A DNA stretch of 64,000 nt from Aplysia californica (lineage: Eukaryota > Mollusca > Gastropoda > Aplysiida > Aplysiidae): assembly GCF_000002075.1 (NCBI RefSeq), contig NW_004797506.1, positions 760,700 to 824,699 of the forward strand, written 5' to 3'. Both the position numbers and the translations under genes were made by a program. Positions within the stretch are counted from its first letter, which is position 1. Each line of letters begins with the position of its first letter. Under the pieces are notes generated by a model. That model did no database searches. It saw nothing but the letters and a program-made list of their open reading frames with translations, and was not told where the DNA came from. This document shows, piece by piece, positions 26,167 through 35,805 of this stretch.

Positions 26167-29100
26167 CTGCAACAAGCAGCTGATGTTAGATGCAATACTG
26201 GAACAATGTCAAATCAGCACAATGAAAGCAAGGGAACGATATCGAACAGACCAAAAAATCCACCAACAACAGAGGCAGAAGAAGACAATTGACTATTGAA
26301 AAAAAAGATAGGAATACAATTAAGACTAACATAAAACAGAGGAGAAAAGTGGTTGTCTATGACAGGTGGACATCTTACAGTGTCATTATAACGTGAAAAT
26401 ACGCAAGGAGGAAATGTGAAGTGGCCATTTGTACAGGTGGCCGTTAGAGCAAGTTCAACTGTAAATATATGCTTTTTTTGCAACTCTTTCTAGAATACTA
26501 GAGCTGTACCTATTCAACTTTACTATTCGACATTCAGGATTTTTGCACTAATCACAGTTATTCGAAGTGTGGCAGAGCCATTTGAATGCTGTGTGATTTA
26601 GAAAAAAAAAAAATGGATTTTTGTCTCATTTTTCTTTAACGTATTAAAATTGAAGCACATTATTTCTAAAATCAATGAGATAAATACAGAAATACTCTCT
26701 ACTTGATGGTTGCGAGACGGGGTAATAAGAGAAGCCAACAAGAGTTATAAAACATTCCTCTAAAGAATGTCTATTACTATTCAATATTCACTCGTCAGGC
26801 CAGGGAAAGCTCAAGCAAGGGCAATGGACTCTTGAAGTTGAAGCGCAGCAAATGTTTTATTTCTTCCATGAAATTAGTCGCTACGAGCTCCCTTTTCCCT
26901 ATTCGAAATTTGAAACGCTATGGCGAAATGGTGACGTGATGTGATCACATTGCATTGTCTGCAACAAAAACACACGCACGTTCAGTGACACGCGTTGTAA
27001 ATAGTTAACTAATGTTGAATAGCGGAAGTAAGGGATGGACTTATCATATATAACAAAAAACCAATTCGAAAGCGTTTCGAATAGCAGAAGTTAGGGCTGG
27101 ACTTGGCTTATATAAGAAAAAAAACATTCGATGTCGCTGTGAATTGTTAGCGAATTGTGAATAACGGAAATTAGGGCTAGGCTTCTCTTATATAAGAAAA
27201 AAAACATTCGACAGCGCTGTGAATAGCGGAAGTTAGGGCTGGGCTTATCTATTATAAGAAAAAAAAAATTCAACGGCACTGTGAACAGTTAGCGAATGTT
27301 AAATAGCAGAAGTTAGGGCTGGGCTTATTATATACATAAGGGAAAACATTCGACGGCAGAATTCGAATAGCATGAATAGCGAGCTCACGCTTCGAACCTC
27401 CAATGCAGTTTTGTTTCCTCAAAATCTCACAGCACTATACAAACTCCCAGGTGTCTTCAGATAACTCTCTAAGTGTCAGAGATAAAAACTGTATGGTGAC
27501 AGAACATTTTGAGTGTTTTCACTAGGATCTATAAAATCACTGGAAACTTTTCTGCCACAACACTATAGTAAACTGAATGTTTGAGCTAGTGTTTTTGATT
27601 GCAAGGTTATAACATGTCAAAAACAAAAGAAATGATCTAATTTACCTCTTTTCAGATTTATATGTCAGCATACTTGTAGTAGCCAGGTATTTCAGTATAT
27701 CCAGCATTTTTTATAACCAAAAAGGACACCAAAAAAAATCCTTAATAACTGAAAGAATGTACAAATCAAAGTTTCAACACACCTGGTCAAAATAGAAGAG
27801 CAGCATGAAGACCAGGTTCTCGCTCAGATCGGCCGTGCAGAGGAACAGCTGCGAGTTCTCCCGGTCAATGTGCCGGATGATGTTGTAGCCAAAAATTCGG
27901 CCCAGGCTCGACATGGACATCTTGTTCTGATTCTCATGCAAACCGACCTGTGTGAAGAGAGAACCATTTAATTATTTCTTCTTTGTTTTTTAATGAGACA
28001 AGTGTGGGTCATTTTGAGGGCAGAGCCTTGACCTCGTAGCTAGATATAAAAAGAAAAATGGGAAAAAAAAAGAGCTTGTTTTGTCTGTTTGAGTAAAGAG
28101 AAGCACATCAGCACAATAATGGTCATGTAGCACAGGAAAAAACTCAGAAAAACAGGAAGAATCAACAGAGGAAAAGTGCAAGGGAGAAAAAAAAGAAAGA
28201 AAAAGAGCAGAGACCAAAAATAATTATTAGATATCCATACAAATAGATCTCAGTATAAACATTCAATTTTGACATTCCAACAATAAAAGGGGTAGGTCTA
28301 CACCTTCAGTTGGCGAGCAGCGAGTTTACTAGTCACACTTGAAGCACAAGAGTCTTTGACAGTATAGAATAATCGAGAAAAAAAAGGAACCTGATGAAGA
28401 TTAGCATTTTCTTGAAGCGTAAATTTCAAACTATAACCCATTTCCACCTGGGTTGCATCCCTTAGCAGACACACCAACCTGGGCTGCCTCCAGCCACACC
28501 CAACTTTCCCTCCAAACAGCTACAAAATTAGCGGACAATAAGCGTGCGGAAGTGCAAGAACTGTAACTCTAAAGAGCTTTATAAAAAACTTGGAAATGAT
28601 GGACTGGAGCAAGTTTTAGAAAGACATAGAGGGATTTGGACTTTCTCGTAATCAGAAGGCTGCCTGGATACAAGTATTCGTAGGCTGTCACTACAGCAAT
28701 GAGTTAAGGCAGAAGAATCCTTTTCAGATCAAACACCCTCCAACCACCACACACACTCACATATCAAATAACAACCTTTGGTACAAACAATGACTACGAT
28801 AAATCTTGATCACTAAAAAGGTGAGTTTTTTTCAATGTTAACAAACCTTCAAATAAATTCTCCTTCAATGCATATGATCAGCTGTGCAGCACTATACAGA
28901 AAGTCAGCATAGTAAACCATATTTCAATTCAACTGATATAAAATAGGAAAATAATTTAATTTGATATAACTATACTGAAAAAAAGTTAAAAGGAGCTGAT
29001 TACTCAACAGCAGCTAGCAACCATCTGCTCAGACTGACATTCAAATGACTTTGATAAACACATGAGACACTATCCAGCTTTGAAGGCAGAAAATATTTTT

Positions 29101-32100
29101 TCAACTGCAAACAATCATTTCCCACTCAAAGTTCTTAGCAAGGATGTCAGGAAAAAATAAATGAACAGTTAAGTTCATCATCCCACTGGAAAAACAATAT
29201 TTACTTTACCGGTAATATTGTTCCCCTATTCATTCCTATTCACATCTTGCTTCATAAGACACATATAATGCAATATCAGATAAGAAGCACAGCTATACAA
29301 ACCTCCCGCAAGAAGTTACAAATGTACTTAAGAATCACGTAGTTGTCCTGAGGAATCATTTTCATAGCACTGGACAGTTCTCCTACAAATCCTTCCTTTT
29401 CTTCATCAGTCTTTGCACTCATGAATCTCAGGGCGATGTTCATGAACTTTTGAAAGAGGTCACACGGAATGAGGGAATCCGGAAGTTCGCGCAGGAAATT
29501 TTTCAACACAGAAGCGACAACATGCACATCTGTTCCCGAATCTTCAAAGGACACCTTCTGACCTTGCTCAAATCTGGCTATAATATCTTTCACTGATGTC
29601 TGACGACCTGGAAGCCTGTTGAAAACAATATCACAGTGTCTTAAATGAAGAAATGTTCTAAACAAATGAAAAGAAAAATTATCCAAAATTTTAATAAAAA
29701 TAATAAAAGACTGCATTTATACAGCAAAAATTCCTGCTCAACAGCAATCTCTATGCACTTTACAAACCATTTTATTACGAAACCCCAGCAGACCTGACAG
29801 ACAATTTCAACTTCCTGGAAAGCATACACAGTGCAAGCTGCAATTTTATATGTGCTAATTTTTCATTATAATTGTTGTCTCATATATAGAATTTACACCT
29901 TTACAAGTGTATGTCACACAAAGAACTGTTTTGGCATTTATGAAGTAATCATGAGACAAAAAGTTGTAGAATTGAATTCGATAAATTGACATTTAGGAGT
30001 CAGTAGTATCCTATAGTGGCGGGCGGATTTGCTACTTGGTTATGGGATTTGCTGGTACTTAGTGTGAGTGAGACTACCCAAAACCTGGAACCCCAAATCC
30101 CAAATCTTTGAAAAGTACGAAACAAAACAAAGTTTTGAAATATATGCTTGCTTAATTTCTAAACTGAAATATCTCAAAATAATATACAAATACTACAAAA
30201 CCTTGTATGCGATAAGTAAACTAGTCCTTCAAAAAATGTACCAGTAAATCGACTAAAAATTGATCACACGGACTTGTTTCCCCTCCTTATTCATTGGAAT
30301 AAGCTGGAATCATCAGCTTACGACGCAAGGACGAGTCCATTGTACTTTCTAAAGGTGGGACACTCCTACTCACTTGGCTGGTAACTGGTAACTGGTACTG
30401 GGATTTGGGATTTGCTCTGCGCACCCACTACTTGCTCCAGAGCAGTTACCCAGGCCTAGGCCTTGTCGCCTCTCACTCTCCCACTACCACTACCAACTAC
30501 CAGTACGAAAGCAAATCCTAAATCTACGGCTGGGGCGCTTGAGACGACAGGCTTATGACATGAGGGGTGGGGGTGGTGTTGTTTGTATCGCTTTCGCTTG
30601 GGCTGGTGGGGAAACTAGATCTAGACTAGATTAGGCCTAGGCCTAATTGGATGAAGAAAGGGTGTTTGAAAAGTTTGAAAGCAGCTGTCTAGTGTCTAGA
30701 TATCTAAACACATGTGTTTGTCTATGCCCTGCACTGTTGTGTCATGCCAGTGCCTCGCTTCTCTTCGTTATTGTTCTTCTTGTCATGTGGGACTAGATCA
30801 TTGTTCTTAACAAAAACACACGTTTAGGATTAGGAATATTTTAAATTGTTTTCTTAGCTTTTGATCTTTGAATAAACAATTAAACCAACATATTAAAGCT
30901 GGGACCACGACCCCCCCCCCCCCCCCCCATTTCCTCCAAAACATAGATCTACATCATTTTAAAAAGCACCCGCCTAAATCTCTTCACGCGACTATTCTAA
31001 TTCAAATAATAATGAATTTATTAGATCTAGATCTAGATATGTACAACATAACCTAGCCCAGGGCCCAGAGCCCAGAGCCCCCCCAGTGAACCAGTCCTCA
31101 AGTTGTGATGTTGTGATAGGCCAATTAATTCCAAAACCCGCACTATTGTAGGCCTAGGCAAGTTCTAATGTCGCACATCCGCCCGCACAGTGCACAGTCG
31201 CGCAGCGCGCAACGGGATTTCGTCTGCTAGGCCTAGGCCTACTGGTACTGGTAACTGGTAGTGGTACTGGATTTGCTCTGCTACTTGGTTTTGCTCTGCT
31301 ACTTGGTTTTGCTCCTGCTACTCAACGCAGCGCGACAGACTCAAGAAGGGGAGTATACTCTCTACTCATGAGTCCCAGGATTTGGGTTTGGTACTGGGAT
31401 TTGGGAGTATCTACTGGATTTGGTACTGGGATTTGCTGTTACTCATTTCCGGCAAATTTGCCCACCACTAGTATCCTAAGAGACTTTAAATAACACAGTA
31501 AGAAAAGAAACAAACCTGAACAACCCTTCAACATCAAGTCCATATTTGTACAGATACTCGACACATTCATCCACAATGTAAGGAATTCGACGACCCTCCT
31601 TTTTCTCCCAAAATATTATGTCTTCCAAAGACTGGCTGAACAAAGCTGAGAAAGGAATATTCAATACAGAATACAGATTTCTCAAATCACATACAGTACA
31701 ATCAAATTTTCTTGATTATCATGGTGAAATGACATACATTAAAAGATTTATCATTTTAGCTGCCTCATGCTGTACACACAAAATTAAACAAAAAGTTCTT
31801 GGAATAAGCATCTGCGTGAAAAAACATGCATTCAATATCACAATAGTAAAGGGAGATGGAAGCTGCCAAAAAAAGAAAAGGGGAAGGGACAAAAACGGCA
31901 TCTGCAAATAAAAAAAAAGAAAAGACGTTTTTGCATAGTTTTGTGAGTTCTCCACACACATTCTACTTAGCTTCTAAAATATTATAGCTAGATTTTTATG
32001 GTAAATATCTCCATAAGAAATACCTGATTATGTTATTCTGTATATCAATACACAAAAATAAAGGGAAGGAAAGGCAGAACAAAGGAAAAGAGAGAAAGGA

Positions 32101-33474
32101 GAAAGACGATCAATGATCTAGATGGAAGATGGAGGAACAGAGGAAAAACAAGATAAGGCATTTGAAAAACCTAGTGTTTAATTAATAAAATACCTCCTCC
32201 TTTATTGGCATACAGCGCTTTTTTCAGCGAATGAATCCACAGTTTTTTCTCTTCTTCTGTTTCAGCCAGTAAGTGCAACACATCAGGTTTTTCCTTCTGA
32301 GGTTCTGTATTTACAAAATATCAAGACAACATTTTTTTCATGAAGTTTTTGGGTGGGTGTGCATTGCATGTTCATACCATTGGTCTAAAGTAAATCCCAA
32401 AGAAAAGCATGCTAGTACCTCTTAACAAAAACTTGACAAGAATCAATTATAATTAGAAGGATTTTTTTAAAAGGACTAAAGGTTGATTCTGTGCACAATA
32501 AAATCAGTACAAGTAACAATATTTCTTTAAAAAGACTAAAGGTTGATTCTGTGCACAATAAAATCAGTACAAGTAACAATATTTCTTTAAAAGGACTAAA
32601 GGTTGATTCTGTGCACAATAAAATCAGTACAAGTAACAATATTTCTTTAAAAGGACTAAAGGTTGATTCTGTGCACAATAAAATCAGTACAAGTAACAAT
32701 ATTTCTTTAAAAGGACTAAAGGTTGATTCTGTGCACAATAAAATCAGTACAAGTAACAATATTTCTTTAAAAGGACTAAAGGTTGATTCTGTGCACAATA
32801 AAATCAGTACAAGTAACAATATTTCTTTAAAAGGACTAAAGGTTGATTCTGTGCACAATAAAATCAGTACAAGTAACAATATTTCTTTAAAAGGACTAAA
32901 GGTTGATTCTGTGCACAATAAAATCAGTACAAGTCACAATATTTCTTTAAAAGGACTAAAGGTTGATTCTGTGCACAATAAAATCAGTACAAGTAACAAT
33001 ATCAGACAGAACAACAAAAAAACACCCCAACAAAACAAGAAAGCAAAAACATTGAGACCAAAAGTGAACTGGAGAACTGCTTTTACAGGAAGGAAAAAAG
33101 ACAGGAAATGATTGGATAATACAGTTTGTCATCACAGACAAGAGATCAAACTGACTCCTACTCCCCCCCCCCAAATTTTTAATTCTGACATCGGCAAAAC
33201 TATCCTCACATATTTACAAATATATACCTGATACAATGTCAAAATAGCCTTGTTTTGGGTCATTGTAATCTGCTGGTGGTTCCACAATAATCTGTTTGTC
33301 GAGAGTAATTATATCCTGAGGTTTCTGGTCATCTTCCCGGTTGTACAGGAAAAAACATTTGTCGTTGAGAACACACCAACGACGAGGCCATGTCTTCAGG
33401 GCTCCACCTTTACGCTTTAACCATCCTTGCACACCATCCTTCGTTTTCCTAGTGCTTGTATTCATATTTAGAGG
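25105..33474 (-). CDS. RhoGAP with PH domain and C-terminal coiled coil, ARHGAP22/24/25 (FilGAP) family; six exons
   Basis: Six exons with GT/AG borders join in one frame: 247, 111, 130, 313, 165 and 1062 nt, 2028 in all, or 675 codons plus stop. Human ARHGAP22/24/25 are roughly 645-750 residues. Order: PH domain (about residues 15-120), RhoGAP domain (about 125-320), a Ser/Pro-rich linker, and a coiled coil over the last 100 residues ending GELPF. Family members stimulate GTP hydrolysis by Rac/Cdc42-type GTPases at the membrane and cytoskeleton. The arginine finger (GLFRLPG) and the Lys of VLKNFLRELP are present. The conserved Asn before LAxxFGPN is replaced (NKMSMSSLGRIFGYN), so catalytic strength is uncertain. 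The PH exon starts at a 3' splice site; ATG at its fourth codon (MNTSTRKTK) may be the start, otherwise a further 5' exon exists. Confidence 0.92.
26499..27430. mobile_element. Old DNA-transposon-like repeat, copy 2
   Basis: Begins TAGAGCTGTACCTATTCAAC and shares ordered blocks with the 2851-5062 copy: ATTTGAATGCTGTGTGATT, CAGAAATACT...CTACTTGATG, GTGATCACATT and the right-end TTTTGTTTCCTCAAAATC. It is non-coding and lies in RhoGAP intron 5. Superfamily not determined. Confidence 0.55.
27014..27357. repeat. Minisatellite with 62- or 80-bp units inside the transposon remnant
   Basis: Five imperfect units around GAATAGCGGAAGTTAGGGCT, GGGCTTATCTTATATAAG, an A-run and CATTCGACGGCGCTGT. Some units carry an extra 18 bp (AACAGTTAGCGAATGTT). 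The comparable part of copy 1 lacks the expansion. Confidence 0.75.
27783..27947 (-). CDS. RhoGAP exon 5: C-terminal part of the GAP domain
   Basis: 55 codons, phase 0 at both ends, between a CACACAG acceptor and a GTGTGT donor. It begins VGLHENQNKMSMSSLG and ends LVFMLLFYFDQ. It aligns to the helix that in other GAPs reads NKMxxxNLAxVFGPN. Here the residues are S-S-L-G-R-I-F-G-Y-N, so the conserved Asn is Ser and the Pro is Tyr. Codon usage is GC-rich and the frame is clean, so this does not look like decay. Confidence 0.92.
27948..29302 (-). other. RhoGAP intron 4
   Basis: AT-rich. Contains a minus-strand dispersed-repeat fragment at about 28080-28225. No exon-like frame seen. Confidence 0.85.
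28080..28225 (-). repeat. Dispersed repeat family F fragment
   Basis: The minus strand reads CATGACCATTATTGTGCTGA then TGTGCTTCTCTTTACTCAAA. Matches lie near 55900-55960 and, more diverged, at 60300-60390. Confidence 0.45.
29303..29615 (-). CDS. RhoGAP exon 4: core of the GAP domain
   Basis: 313 nt. Its first base completes the arginine-finger codon (AG|G), then LPGRQTSVKDIIARFEQG, TDVHVVASVLKNFLRELP and NYVILKYICNFLRE. The Lys in VLKNFLRELP is the conserved catalytic-site lysine. Acceptor TTTCAACAG, donor GTTTGT. Confidence 0.93.
29700..29790 (-). mobile_element. Fragment of the GACGTTGTG-core SINE
   Basis: GCATTTATACAGCAAAAATT then CTCTATGCACTTTACA matches the low-coordinate end of the 22147 SINE. 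It lies in RhoGAP intron 3. Confidence 0.4.
30014..31470. mobile_element. Non-autonomous hAT transposon with perfect 8-bp target duplication
   Basis: Ends are TAGTGGCGGGCGGATTTGC and, in reverse complement, TAGTGGTGGGCAAATTTGC: 19-bp terminal inverted repeats with three mismatches. Both ends are flanked by GTATCCTA (30006-30013 and 31471-31478), an exact 8-bp target-site duplication as hAT elements make. The 1457-bp interior is rich in TGGTACTGGGATTTG-type and TTGCTCTGCTACTTGGT motifs and AGGCCTAGGCCT palindromes. It has no frame above about 62 codons, so no transposase. It sits in RhoGAP intron 3, between the two exons that share the arginine-finger codon. Confidence 0.88.
31516..31645 (-). 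CDS. RhoGAP exon 3: start of the GAP domain with the arginine finger
   Basis: 130 nt between CTTTCTCAG and GTTTGT. Reads LFSQSLEDIIFWEKKEGRR ... VEYLYKYGLDVEGLF and ends in AG, the first two bases of the arginine-finger codon. It corresponds to GGIFGQKLEDTV ... EEGLFR of human ARHGAP24 (recalled alignment). Confidence 0.93.
32194..32304 (-). CDS. RhoGAP exon 2: end of the PH domain
   Basis: 111 nt between AAATACAG and GTATTT. Reads EPQKEKPDVLHLLAETEEE and KKLWIHSLKKALYANKGG, the PH C-terminal helix with its conserved Trp. It joins in frame to both neighbours (TCA G|AA and GGA G|CT). Confidence 0.92.
32305..33227 (-). other. RhoGAP intron 1
   Basis: Holds the 60-bp tandem array. Donor GTATAT, acceptor AATACAG. 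Confidence 0.88.
32461..33002. repeat. 60-bp tandem repeat, nine near-identical copies
   Basis: Nine head-to-tail 60-bp units containing AAAGGTTGATTCTGTGCACA and AGTACAAGTAACAATATTTC. The only differences I see are single bases in copies 1, 2 and 8, so the array is recent or homogenised. Because 60 is a multiple of three and the unit lacks stops in some frames, open frames run through on both strands (20-residue periodic peptides). It is intronic and AT-rich, so coding is unlikely. Confidence 0.97.
33228..33474 (-). CDS. RhoGAP exon 1 (first found): PH domain
   Basis: 247 nt from an acceptor (TTTCTTTCACAG) to donor GTATAT. Reads MNTSTRKTKDGVQGWLKRKG, GGALKTWPRRWCVLND, YNREDDQKPQDIITL and DYNDPKQGYFDIVS. 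GWLxKxGG...WxxRWxVL is the standard PH opening and would bind phosphoinositides or protein partners. The three codons before the Met may be 5' UTR or coding. Confidence 0.9.
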
Positions 33475-34433
33475 CTGTGAAAGAAAACACATTGGTATAG
33501 AATTGCACCAGAATTTTTTTTTTGAATAACTTCAAATTAAAAGAAATTTCCTTTTCAAAAACTCTTGAGGATGGAAACACAAGAAGGCAGTCTATCGACA
33601 CAAACTTCTTGAAACAGAACTCTTATTTAACCCTTCACTTCACTAATCTTTCAACCTCTTCCTCAGTCTTCATCCATTTCAGAGTTGCATCCTGAGGTGA
33701 CAGTACAACCTTGGAAGGAGTACTTTCACAACTTCCTGTGAACTACCTTCCCTTCCAATTTAATCAAGACTATTGGGAGAAGATTATGATGAATCTGAGT
33801 CATGACATGATAGACACTAATCAATTTTTGGGTGTAGGCATATTGGAGTTACTGGTATCATCTTCAAGCTTGTTTACAAACTTGTCTTGCCTTTGATGAA
33901 AAAAAACACCCCCCTTGAATAGAATTTGAGGTATTTGCTTCTATATTGAAGGAGGTGGAGGTTGCTTGGTGTCAGGTAAAATTAGCGAAAAAATAGCTGC
34001 CAACGTTTGCTGACTTCCAAAGCTTGAGTGTCCTTGGAAACTGCAAAATTTACACTGTATGTGTCTTTGGCCAACATTTTCCCATAAAGTTAACAAAGAG
34101 AATGTGTTCTAAAATGGAAACAAAAGGTGTTAAAAAGCCATTGTAAAAAAGGACAAAGATTGCCCAACAGTGGAAAAATGCTGGTTTCTTTGATTTCATT
34201 ATTTTGACGAGCACCTTATAATATATATATAACCACAATACCACAGATTTACATGGCCTTTATACAAGCTCCCAAAACAACAAAAAAAGAAAAAGAAAGA
34301 GAAGCTAGAGGGACCAAGGCATCAGAAGATATTTACCCTGTTTAAAAAAAAAGAATTGTTTAAAAATACAAACAAACTCAAAGGATGTCCCTTCCAAAAT
34401 AGTATGATTTCCAGGCTACACCTTTACTTTAAG
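33475..34433. other. Region upstream of the first RhoGAP exon found
   Basis: Presumed intron or 5' flank. No exon recognised. AT-rich with short A-runs and no clear repeat family. Confidence 0.5.
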
Positions 34434-34439
34434 GCCAGC

Positions 34440-34485
34440 TCTATTCGGACTCGAGTCCGAATATAATTTTTATCTATTCGGACTC
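34440..34485. repeat. Palindromic ATTCGGACTCGAGTCCGAAT repeat, left of LINE
   Basis: A perfect palindrome centred on CTCGAG, then ATATAATTTTTATCTATTCG, as in the right-end region of the 0.6-kb repeat at 42516-43128. Confidence 0.8.
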
Positions 34486-35744
34486 TGTCAAATGTTGAAC
34501 CCCTGGGAAGACGCAGAGATAAAGCAGTTTTGGAGCTTCATGAAAGAACCAAAAGAATGTGCTCCAACCACCCAAACAGGAAATTAGTAGAAACATGGAA
34601 ACCAAAGAAACGACTTCAAAAAAATCAGTCATGCATCGCATCACAGAACTAATGGAGAGCCACCATCTACCACAAAACAGAAGAGAAACCAAAAGAGTCA
34701 ACCAAAACATCCCTTCCCACATTTCTATGGAAAAAACAATCATTAAAACTTCTCTCAGAGACAATAGCACAAAATCTTCAGACCCAGTGAAGTTGATGCT
34801 TGCATCACATCAAACAATCGACAGCTATTCAGATGACTGGATACATGTCTATACAGACGGCTCAACATTCAAAGGCACAACCAAAGCCGGATATGGAATA
34901 CTAATACAATACCCAGATGGAAGTTCCAATGAGATCTCTACAGCCTGTGGAGAGAAATGCAACAACTACGACGCAGAAATGATAGCAATTGAAACAGCAC
35001 TATACCATCTCCGCACAGTTTTTGACACTCATCTAAACAAAACACAGAGTATAGTGATCTTCACTGACTCACTATCAGTCTTGCAAGCAATAGAAAATGA
35101 TCACCATCTAAACGAAGACTTGACACATATACTGTTTGGCTCCCATCATCTGATAACATTTTGTGGCGTCAACCTGGTGATGCAGTGGATTCCTGGACAC
35201 TCAAACATACCTGGAAATGACAGAGCAGACACACTCGCCAAAAGGAGATCTAGACAGGAACAACCCAACATTCCAACTTCATACAACACTGCAAAACAAA
35301 TCATTAAAAGCAACAGCAAACAAGATTGGATGAACAGATGGGCCTTGGGAAAGACAGGCAGAGCAGTTTTCAAACATATGACTACAACAAAATGAAATGG
35401 CAATATCAACCACCTACAGAGAAAGAAACAGACCACGATCTTCCGCCTACGAACAGAACATATACAGCTCAACTTTCACTTGAACAGAATAAAACCAGAA
35501 CTTCCCCCAATGTGTCCTTTGTGTGACTATGCATATGAGACATTGGAACATCACCTTTTCCACTGTACAGCCCTAAATGACATCAGAGCTACCCTTCTCC
35601 CTCCGAGACCTAACTTCGACAACACACTCTACGGAACATTACAGCAACTGTAGCAAACCTGCACTTATCACTACATGGCATTGGACAGAAGGGCGAGAGC
35701 CCAGATGTTGCTGGATCGATAACAACAACAACAACAACAACAAC
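34486..35744 (+). mobile_element. 5'-truncated LINE with RNase H and CCHC tail
   Basis: The open frame from about 34559 encodes an RNase H domain with all four acidic residues in place (numbered from 34559): D100 (YTDGS), E140 (YDAEMIAIE), D170 (FTDSLS) and D224 (GNDRADTLAK), plus the WIPGHS His. A TGA stop (35393-35395) interrupts the frame. It then continues to a zinc-knuckle-like CPLCDYAYETLEHHLFHC, a TAG at 35651-35653, and a natural-looking TAA at 35720-35722 that runs straight into (AAC)n. The endonuclease and reverse transcriptase regions are absent. RNase H downstream of RT is typical of I/Nimb-like non-LTR clades (family knowledge). ATCTATTCGGACTC (34472-34485) recurs after the tail at 35745-35758 with one mismatch. 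Confidence 0.88.
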
Positions 35745-35805
35745 ATCTATTCCGACTCGGGTCCGAAATTTTTTTTTATTTATTCGGACTCAGTTTCTAA
35801 ATGAG
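35745..35805. repeat. Palindromic CGGACTCGGGTCCG repeats, right of LINE
   Basis: TATTCCGACTCGGGTCCGAA followed by a T-run and TTTATTCGGACTCAG: the same repeat family as on the other side of the LINE. Confidence 0.7.

Larger units (their letters stand above)
26167..27782 (-). other. RhoGAP intron 5
   Basis: Donor GTGTGT at 27782, acceptor TTGCAG at 26167. It contains the second copy of the TAGAGCTGTAC element and its minisatellite. Confidence 0.85.

Noticed and set aside
32412-33111. 168- and 206-codon open frames on opposite strands
   Set aside because: Both exist only because the 60-bp tandem unit is a multiple of three and lacks stops; the array is intronic.
34559-35395. Host ribonuclease H gene
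   Set aside because: The RNase H domain is followed by a CCHC knuckle, an (AAC)n tail and flanking duplications, as in a LINE; stops interrupt the frame.
34486-35744. LTR retroelement fragment
   Set aside because: No long terminal repeats, protease or integrase sequence; the C-terminal knuckle and short-repeat tail are non-LTR features.
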